Positions 6,611 through 11,152 of a stretch of 11,152 nucleotides of DNA are shown piece by piece. The notes under the pieces were generated by a model that did not search any database, was not told the DNA's origin, and saw only the letters and a list, made by a program, of their open reading frames with translations. This DNA comes from an uncultured Microbacterium sp. GTDB lineage: Bacteria; Actinomycetota; Actinomycetes; Actinomycetales; Microbacteriaceae. The position numbers were made by a program, and so were the translations under genes. Numbering within the stretch: position 1 is the first letter of the stretch; every line of letters begins with the position of its first letter. The stretch spans positions 1 to 11,152 of the forward strand of contig CALANM010000092.1 in the NCBI GenBank assembly GCA_937926065.1, written 5' to 3'.

Positions 6611-7360
6611 ATGCGGTTCGCGGTCGCGGGAGGCACAGGGGTCATCGGCAGACACGTCGTCGAGAGGGCGCGGGCGCGCGGTCACGACGTCGCGATCGTC
6701 GCGCGGTCGGCAGGCAGCGACGTGCGCACGGGCGAAGGACTCGACGATGCACTGAAGGGAGCGGACGCGCTGATCGACGTCGTCAGCGTGCAGACCCTCC
6801 GGGCGGCGACCGCGACCTCGTTCTACGAGCGCGCCGCAGGAAACCTGCTGGCATCCGCCGCCCGCATGTCCGTGCCGCACGTCGTCGTGCTGTCTATCGT
6901 CGGCGTCGACCGCGATCCGCACGGGTACTACGCGGGCAAGGTCGCCCAGGAGGCCGCGTACGAGAACGGCCGCGTGCCGTGGTCGCTGGTGCGCGCGACG
7001 CAATTCCACGAGTTCGCGGAGCAGATCGCCCGGCGGGCACGACTCGGACCCGTGCAGCTCGCGCCTCGCGCCCGCGTGCAGCCGATCGCCGCGGCCGAAG
7101 TCGCCGAGCAGCTCCTGACGATCGCCGAGGGCGACCCTTCCGGAAGGACGCCCGACATCGCGGGGCCGCAGGAGGAGGAGCTCTCCGACATGATCCGTCG
7201 ATGGTCCGAAGCACAGGGCAGGCGCGGGCCGGTCATCCCCGTGTCGCTGCCCGATGCGCAGATGCGCGGCATGCGGCAGGGGCTCGTGCTTCCCGGGCCC
7301 GACGCGATCCGCCGCGGGCCGACCTTCGCCGAATGGCTCGAGGCGCAGCCGCGCGGGTGA
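6611..7360 (+). CDS. NAD(P)-binding atypical SDR / NmrA-like oxidoreductase
   Basis: A 249-residue Rossmann protein of the atypical short-chain dehydrogenase (NmrA / NAD(P)H-binding) group. The cofactor loop GGTGVIG is at 7-13. A YxxxK motif is present (Tyr106 to Lys110 in GYYAGK), preceded by VVVLSIVGVD (91-100) with Ser95 as the usual partner. A nearby SLVRATQFHEF segment (125-135) is typical of SDRs related to complex I assembly and quinone-reductase-like proteins. Substrate is unknown. The ATG at 6611 is chosen for the purine-rich GGGAGAGGGG (6596-6605) before it and the Rossmann motif at residue 7; the longer in-frame start at 6527 would add a very arginine-rich tail. It is read opposite to asd (divergent, 183-base gap) and lysC (convergent, 26-base gap), so it interrupts the lysC-asd pair. 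Confidence 0.85.
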   Translation: MRFAVAGGTGVIGRHVVERARARGHDVAIVARSAGSDVRTGEGLDDALKGADALIDVVSVQTLRAATATSFYERAAGNLLASAARMSVPHVVVLSIVGVDRDPHGYYAGKVAQEAAYENGRVPWSLVRATQFHEFAEQIARRARLGPVQLAPRARVQPIAAAEVAEQLLTIAEGDPSGRTPDIAGPQEEELSDMIRRWSEAQGRRGPVIPVSLPDAQMRGMRQGLVLPGPDAIRRGPTFAEWLEAQPRG

Positions 7361-7369
7361 AGGCGCGGA

Positions 7370-7382
7370 ACGCCGTCGGCGT
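7370..7382. terminator. Short hairpin between convergent SDR gene and lysC
   Basis: ACGCC (7370-7374) and GGCGT (7378-7382) pair around GTC in the 26-base gap between two convergent stop codons. It could serve both genes, but the stem is only 5 bp and lacks a T-run, so support is weak. Confidence 0.3.
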
Positions 7383-7386
7383 GGTC

Positions 7387-7905
7387 TCAGCGGCCGGTGC
7401 CGGCGTAGACGACCGCTTCCGCGTCGCCGTCGAGGCCGTACGCCGTGTGCACGACGCGCGCCGCATCCGCCAGCTCATCGCCGCGGACGACGACCGAGAT
7501 GCGGATCTCGGAGGTCGAGATCATCTCGATGTTGACGCCCGCGGTCGAGAGCGCCTCGAACAGCGTCGCCGAGACGCCCGAGTGCGCGCGCATGCCGGCG
7601 CCCACGACCGAGAGCTTGCCGATCTGGTCGTCGTGCACGAGGCTCTCGAAGCCGACATCCTCCTGGTGCGACGCGAGAGCGCGCAGGGCGCTGGAGGCGT
7701 CGGCCTTGGGCAGCGTGAACGAGATGTCGGTGCGGCCGGTGGCGGCGGCCGACACGTTCTGCACGATCATGTCGACGTTTGCCCCGCTGCGGGCGACGAT
7801 CTTGAAGATCTCGGCGGCCTTGCCCGGAACGTCGGGCACGCCGATCACGGTGATCTTGGCCTGGCTGAGGTCTGTCGCGACTCCGGCGACGATGGGCTCT
7901 TCCAT
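7387..7905 (-). CDS. lysC: Aspartate kinase beta subunit (internal start in lysC)
   Basis: In-frame ATG at 7905, codon 257 of lysC, would yield a 172-residue protein made of the two ACT domains only. AGAGGGAG (7911-7918) stands 5 bases upstream, a better Shine-Dalgarno match than that of the full-length start. The new N-terminus MEEPIVAGVATD closely parallels the beta-subunit N-terminus known from Corynebacterium glutamicum, where lysC makes an alpha2-beta2 enzyme with lysine and threonine bound at the interface of ACT domains. The start site is seen in the sequence; production of the beta subunit is inferred from the family. Confidence 0.82.
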   Translation of the reverse strand: MEEPIVAGVATDLSQAKITVIGVPDVPGKAAEIFKIVARSGANVDMIVQNVSAAATGRTDISFTLPKADASSALRALASHQEDVGFESLVHDDQIGKLSVVGAGMRAHSGVSATLFEALSTAGVNIEMISTSEIRISVVVRGDELADAARVVHTAYGLDGDAEAVVYAGTGR

Positions 7906-8673
7906 CTCTGCTCCCTCTACGCCCTCGGGCGCCGTCATGCCCGGGCCGAGCACGAACGTGCCGACTCCGGAGCTGAACGTCGATCGGGCATGGATCATGA
8001 CGCCGTGCCGGCGGGCGTACTCGACGGCACGGATGTACAGGACTTTGGCGCCGTTGGCGGCGAGCTCGAGCATCTCCTCGGCCGCCACGGTGCTGAGCTT
8101 GCGGGCCTTGGGCACGACGCGCGGGTCGGCCGTGAAGATGCCGTCGACGTCGCTGTAGATCTCGCAGACGTCGGCGTCGAGAGCGGCGGCGAGCGCGACG
8201 GCGGTCGTGTCGGAGCCGCCGCGGCCGAGCGTGGTCACGTCGCGGGTGTCGCGGTTGAAGCCCTGGAAGCCCGCGACGATGACGATCGCGCCTTCGTCGA
8301 GCGCCTCGCGCACGCGCACCGGTGTGACGTCGACGATGCGGGCTGCGCCGTGGTGGGCGGTCGTGATCATGCCCGCCTGGCTGCCGGTGAGCGAGCGCGC
8401 TTCGAAGCCCATCGAGTGGATCGCCATGGCCAGCAGCGCCATCGAGATGCGCTCACCCGACGAGAGCAGCATGTCGAGCTCGCGTGGGGCCGGCATGGGA
8501 GCGACCGCGTGAGCCAGATCGAGCAGTTCGTCGGTCGTGTCGCCCATCGCGCTCACCGCGACGACCACGTCGTGGCCGGCACGACGAGTGTCGACGATCC
8601 GCTTCGCGACGCGCTTGATGCTCTCGGCGTCGGCGACCGACGACCCGCCGTACTTCTGGACGATCAGCGCCAC
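7387..8673 (-). CDS. lysC: Aspartate kinase, alpha subunit
   Basis: A 428-residue cytosolic kinase that phosphorylates L-aspartate, the committed and feedback-controlled first step of the aspartate family. The amino-acid-kinase domain (1 to about 245) shows VQKYGGSS (5-12), SGERIS (72-77), TTLGRGGSDTTA (147-158) and the ATP-binding stretch EIYSDVDGIFTADPR. Two ACT domains follow (about 260-420) with IVQNVS and MISTSEIRISV, and the ending EAVVYAGTGR is the same type as in Corynebacterium. The GTG at 8673 is chosen because GGGAG (8681-8685) lies 7 bases upstream and the conserved Lys7 fits; a longer in-frame start at 8733 lacks conservation. An internal start for a beta subunit is listed separately. 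Its leader holds a 7-bp hairpin. Confidence 0.96.
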   Translation of the reverse strand: MALIVQKYGGSSVADAESIKRVAKRIVDTRRAGHDVVVAVSAMGDTTDELLDLAHAVAPMPAPRELDMLLSSGERISMALLAMAIHSMGFEARSLTGSQAGMITTAHHGAARIVDVTPVRVREALDEGAIVIVAGFQGFNRDTRDVTTLGRGGSDTTAVALAAALDADVCEIYSDVDGIFTADPRVVPKARKLSTVAAEEMLELAANGAKVLYIRAVEYARRHGVMIHARSTFSSGVGTFVLGPGMTAPEGVEGAEMEEPIVAGVATDLSQAKITVIGVPDVPGKAAEIFKIVARSGANVDMIVQNVSAAATGRTDISFTLPKADASSALRALASHQEDVGFESLVHDDQIGKLSVVGAGMRAHSGVSATLFEALSTAGVNIEMISTSEIRISVVVRGDELADAARVVHTAYGLDGDAEAVVYAGTGR

Positions 8674-8693
8674 TGCACTACTCCCGGGTGACT

Positions 8694-8745
8694 GCCGGTC
8701 TCGTATCGACCGGCGGGCCGCAATCGGCCCCAAGGTTCCATCTTA
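8694..8745 (-). promoter_or_regulatory. Candidate lysC promoter and leader hairpin
   Basis: Reverse-strand TAAGAT (8740-8745) is a plausible -10 box giving a leader of about 60 bases before the GTG of lysC. Within it GCCGGTC and GACCGGC (8694-8700 and 8708-8714) form a perfect 7-bp stem with a 7-base loop, ending 8 bases before the Shine-Dalgarno sequence. It is too short to be a lysine riboswitch; a role in stabilising or tuning translation of lysC is possible but unproven. Confidence 0.35.
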
Positions 8746-8836
8746 GAGATCCGAGGATGCCGTCGACGCCATGTGACGACGGGGTCCGCACCTGTGACGC
8801 CGCTGAGACAACGCCCCTCCGCGACGGACGCGAGAG

Positions 8837-8842
8837 TACGGT
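8837..8842 (+). promoter_or_regulatory. -10 box of a probable leaderless transcript for the DMP19-like gene
   Basis: TACGGT, a TANNNT hexamer, ends 7 bases before the ATG at 8850. No Shine-Dalgarno sequence is present in between. No clear -35 is seen. The arrangement is the same as before tdk and mqo. Confidence 0.4.
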
Positions 8843-8849
8843 GGAATCC

Positions 8850-9260
8850 ATGAGTGCTCACGCCGACGCCGTCTGGAACCGTGCCGTGGACCTCCTGGAG
8901 CAGGCCGACGCGACGCGCCCCGGCGACGCCGCGCTGCTCACCGTGCTGACGTTCCACGGACTCGTCACGAACGGCGGTCTGTTCAACGCCGTCGATCTCC
9001 ACGCCCGCGACGAGGTCTACCCCAACGACGCGGTGGTCGACGCCTACCGTTTCCTCGGACTGGAGGATGCCGCGGCCGCGATCGACAACGCGGTGCTCGA
9101 GCAGCGCGATCTGCAGCTCGACGACGAGGCTGACGAAGACGTCGTGGCGGATGCCGCGGCCCGCATCGACGAGACCTACACGCTCGACGACGAGGACATC
9201 CAGGCCGCTCTCGAAGTGGCGCTCGCGAACGACCCTGACGCTTTCGCGCCCGTCGACTGA
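8850..9260 (+). CDS. Small acidic DMP19/DUF4375-like protein
   Basis: A 136-residue soluble protein without signal peptide or membrane segments. The segment TFHGLVTNGGLFNAVDL (33-49) followed by a region of the form AYRFLGLEDAAAAIDNAV (65-82) resembles the DMP19/DUF4375 fold, in which an NGG motif is followed by a helix with a conserved Leu-Gly. The second half is very acidic (many Asp and Glu from 83 on). DMP19-like proteins are poorly characterised; the founding member of that name is a DNA-mimic protein, and the acidic character would fit such an idea only loosely. The start is the ATG at 8850 because it gives the full domain and is preceded by a -10 box; an in-frame start at 8688 would overlap the lysC leader. 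It converges on the EamA gene 17 bases away. Function unknown. Confidence 0.75.
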   Translation: MSAHADAVWNRAVDLLEQADATRPGDAALLTVLTFHGLVTNGGLFNAVDLHARDEVYPNDAVVDAYRFLGLEDAAAAIDNAVLEQRDLQLDDEADEDVVADAAARIDETYTLDDEDIQAALEVALANDPDAFAPVD

Positions 9261-9277
9261 GCCTGTCGCGCCTCTCG

Positions 9278-10213
9278 TCAGAGCGCGGTCGGGTCGGGCT
9301 CGGGCACCTCGGCCGTCTGACGCTGAGCCCGCAGGCGACCGCCCGTGGCGGCCAGCCAGCATCCCGCGACGACGAGCGGGAAGCCGAAGAGGAGACCGGG
9401 CGACAGCGGCTCCGACAGCACGATGACGCCCAGGAGGATCGCGACGACCGGGTTGACGTACGTGAACAGCGGCGCCCGCACGGGACCGACTTCGCGGATG
9501 AGGGCGAAGAACGCGACGAACGCGAGGGCCGTGCAGAGCACGCCGAGCGCGATGAGTGACACGGTCGCGCGCGTGGTGGGGGCTTCGTGCTGCGTGAGCA
9601 GGCCGATGGGCAGGTAGAAGATGCCGACGGCCAGCAGTGAGACGGTGATGGAGCCGATCGAGGGCACGTCGGTGAGTCTGGTCGCGATGATGAACGGCGC
9701 GATCGCGTAGAGGAGCGCGACCAGCAGCACCTCTCCGACCGCGACGAGCGCTTTGTCGGGCTCGGCGACGGCGAGGCTCGGGCCCAGGACGATGATCGCG
9801 ACGCCCGCGAACCCGGCTCCGAGACCGATCATGCGCAGCGGGGAGAGCACGGCGCGATCGCCGCGGAAGAGTCCGATGAGCGCCGCGAACAGCGGGACGG
9901 TGGCGACGAGGAGACCCGTGAGACCGGATGACAGGGTCTGCTCGGCGTGACCGAGGAGGACGAACGGCCCGGCCATCTCGACCGCGCCGAATGCGAGGAC
10001 CCACGGCCACGCCCGCAGGGCGGGACGCAGCGCGCCGCGCCGGATGGCGAGCGGCAGGAGGATGAGCCCTCCCAGCAGGGTCCGCCCGGCGACGATCGCG
10101 GCCGGCGAGTACGAGTCGACCGCTTCTTTGATGAAGAGGTACGGGATGCCCCACAGGATGGCCATGGTCCCGTACAGAAGCCACCCGCGGAGGGAGACGG
10201 CGGTCACGCCCAT
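9278..10213 (-). CDS. EamA/DMT-family permease
   Basis: A 311-residue inner-membrane protein with ten hydrophobic segments, arranged as two EamA repeats of five (about 10-138 and 155-295), typical of drug/metabolite transporters such as RhaT/YdcZ relatives and amino-acid or metabolite exporters. Helix 1 contains the common AILWGIPYLFIKEAV motif, and the second repeat shows LCTALAFVAFFALIREVGP with TYVNPVVAILLGVIVLSEPL, a hallmark of the last helices of EamA proteins. The cytosolic tail (about 296-311) is short and polar. The ATG at 10213 shares its A with the TGA stop of recR, so translation is probably coupled to recR and needs no strong ribosome site of its own. The solute is not predictable; neighbours in DNA repair and lysine synthesis give no firm hint. 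Confidence 0.9.
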   Translation of the reverse strand: MGVTAVSLRGWLLYGTMAILWGIPYLFIKEAVDSYSPAAIVAGRTLLGGLILLPLAIRRGALRPALRAWPWVLAFGAVEMAGPFVLLGHAEQTLSSGLTGLLVATVPLFAALIGLFRGDRAVLSPLRMIGLGAGFAGVAIIVLGPSLAVAEPDKALVAVGEVLLVALLYAIAPFIIATRLTDVPSIGSITVSLLAVGIFYLPIGLLTQHEAPTTRATVSLIALGVLCTALAFVAFFALIREVGPVRAPLFTYVNPVVAILLGVIVLSEPLSPGLLFGFPLVVAGCWLAATGGRLRAQRQTAEVPEPDPTAL

Positions 10214-10806
10214 CAGACGGTGCGGCGGCCTTCGAAGGCACGACCGAGCGTGACTTCGTCGGCGTACTCGAGGTCGCCGCCGACCGGGAGGCCGGAGGCG
10301 AGGCGGGTGACGCGGATCTCGAGGGTGTGCAGCAGTCGGCTGAGGTACGTCGACGTCGCCTCGCCCTCGAGGTTGGGGTTGGTGGCCAGGATGACCTCCT
10401 GCACGGTGCCGTCGGCCAGGCGCTGCATCAGCTGCGCGATGCGCAGGTCGTCGGGCCCGATGCCGGCGATGGGGCTGATGGCGCCACCGAGCACGTGGTA
10501 CAGCCCGCGGAACTCGCGCGTGCGCTCGATCGCCGAGACGTCTTTCGCGTCTTCGACGACGCAGATGACGCTCGGGTCGCGTCGCGGGTCGCGGCAGATG
10601 CCGCAGCGTTCCTGCTCCGACACGTTGCCGCACACTTCGCAGAAGCGCACACGCTCTCGCAGCTCGCTCAGCAGCTGCGCGAGGCGCGACACGTCGAAGG
10701 TCGGGGTCTGCAGGATGTGGAACGCGATGCGCTGGGCCGACTTCGGACCGATGCCGGGAAGGCGGCCGAACTCGTCGATGAGGTCTTGGACGATGCCGTC
10801 GTACAT
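10213..10806 (-). CDS. recR: Recombination mediator RecR
   Basis: A 197-residue cytosolic protein of the RecFOR pathway that helps load RecA on single-stranded gaps. It has the N-terminal helix-hairpin-helix GRLPGIGPKSAQRIAFHIL (14-32), a four-cysteine zinc finger (Cys56, Cys59, Cys68, Cys71), a Toprim domain beginning at ICVVEDAKDV with Glu85, and the Walker-like C-terminal TRLASGLPVGGDLEYAD. Length matches the usual 195-205. The ATG at 10806 lies 2 bases after the dnaX stop without a good Shine-Dalgarno sequence, which suggests translational coupling. In many bacteria a small ybaB/ebfC gene lies between dnaX and recR; it is absent here. Confidence 0.98.
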   Translation of the reverse strand: MYDGIVQDLIDEFGRLPGIGPKSAQRIAFHILQTPTFDVSRLAQLLSELRERVRFCEVCGNVSEQERCGICRDPRRDPSVICVVEDAKDVSAIERTREFRGLYHVLGGAISPIAGIGPDDLRIAQLMQRLADGTVQEVILATNPNLEGEATSTYLSRLLHTLEIRVTRLASGLPVGGDLEYADEVTLGRAFEGRRTV

Positions 10807-10808
10807 GC

Positions 10809-11152
10809 TCAGTTGAACCTCGTCGGCGGGGCGTAGGGCTCTTCACGCAGGAACGTCGCGCCGAGCATCTGCCGCACCACGGCCTCGCCTACCCGCTCGA
10901 TGCCGCTCGTGCGGGGCGCGCGCGGGGCGGCGGGACGCTCGACGGCGACGGGAGCGCGCGGCGGGATGGGCGCCTCGGCGTCGACCGGCGGCGGAAGCTC
11001 CTCTTCCTCCTCCGCGGACAGCGGGGCGTCGGCATCCGTCAGCACCTCGCCCTCGCGGACGATCGTGAGGGTGCGCACGGGCGCGGCCGCCGCCTCTTCA
11101 GGCTCGTCGTCGACGGCGAACTGGGCTGACAGTGAGGGGCTGTCGCCGCCCG
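10809..11152 (-). CDS. dnaX: DNA polymerase III gamma/tau subunit, C-terminal end (partial)
   Basis: The reading frame is open to the window edge and shows the last 113 residues. Most of it is low-complexity linker rich in Pro, Ala and Glu (for example EEEEELPPPVDAEAP), as expected between the clamp-loader core and the tail. The last part, ERVGEAVVRQMLGATFLREEP and the ending PPTRFN, is a conserved C-terminal stretch of actinobacterial gamma/tau subunits, which in other bacteria carries the contact to the polymerase alpha subunit. The ATPase domains lie outside the window. The stop codon is 2 bases from the recR start, in keeping with the widespread dnaX-recR pairing. The family call depends on the tail and the neighbour, since no core motif is visible. 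Confidence 0.85.
   Translation of the reverse strand, partial: GGDSPSLSAQFAVDDEPEEAAAAPVRTLTIVREGEVLTDADAPLSAEEEEELPPPVDAEAPIPPRAPVAVERPAAPRAPRTSGIERVGEAVVRQMLGATFLREEPYAPPTRFN

Noticed and set aside
6979..8691. Forward open frame of 570 codons across the SDR gene and lysC antisense
   Set aside because: Composition is that of a shadow frame, and it crosses the ends of two well-supported genes.
8674..8849. Lysine riboswitch or leader peptide upstream of lysC
   Set aside because: The leader is too short for the lysine riboswitch, and no short frame with a lysine or threonine run is present.
325..9155. GGATGCC copies as binding sites for a local regulator
   Set aside because: They are spread through genes in several frames on both strands without spacing or clustering at promoters, so only a genome-wide word signal is proposed.
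10214..10846. Upstream extension of the EamA gene frame through recR
   Set aside because: The extension is arginine/histidine-rich shadow sequence inside recR; the transporter's first helix begins right after the ATG at 10213.
1..11152. Mobile elements, CRISPR, phage or defence islands
   Set aside because: No transposase or integrase motif, no spaced direct repeats, no attachment-site duplication at the tRNA-Pro, and uniform GC-rich composition throughout.

Overview
The window is high-GC DNA with codon usage and protein variants typical of an actinobacterium, most likely Microbacteriaceae (Microbacterium-like). This placement comes from recognised protein variants (actinobacterial LldD2-type dehydrogenase, the lysC/asd/recR/dnaX neighbourhood, TANNNT -10 boxes close to start codons), not from a search. 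The region looks like ordinary core chromosome. I see no transposase, phage gene, CRISPR array, toxin-antitoxin pair or defence gene, and no gap between genes longer than about 185 bases.

Left part (1-2934): a complete tRNA-Pro(CGG) and a strong 13-bp hairpin are followed by a forward HAD-IIB phosphatase related to eukaryotic-type phosphomannomutases. This gene converges, stop against stop, on a reverse-strand lactate module: a FadR-type GntR regulator followed 24 bases later by an FMN L-lactate dehydrogenase (lldD).

Middle (3019-8673, mostly reverse): thymidine kinase (tdk), malate:quinone oxidoreductase (mqo), aspartate-semialdehyde dehydrogenase (asd) and aspartate kinase (lysC). LldD and Mqo would both oxidise a hydroxy-acid and feed electrons to the respiratory chain. 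LysC and Asd are the first two steps of the aspartate family (lysine, threonine, methionine, diaminopimelate). The usual actinobacterial lysC-asd pair is split here by an opposite-strand atypical SDR/NmrA-like gene. lysC carries a well-formed internal start with its own Shine-Dalgarno sequence, the layout expected for separate alpha and beta subunits.

Right part (8850-11152): a small acidic DMP19/DUF4375-like protein (forward) converges on a reverse-strand dnaX-recR-EamA transporter run. In that run recR starts 2 bases after the dnaX stop and the transporter start overlaps the recR stop.

The points most worth a second look are modest: the split lysC-asd pair, the internal lysC start, several genes that look leaderless, a strongly over-used 7-mer (GGATGCC/GGCATCC), and a phosphomannomutase-like HAD protein whose substrate-binding arginines are partly changed. 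I did not find convincing evidence of a new biological system.
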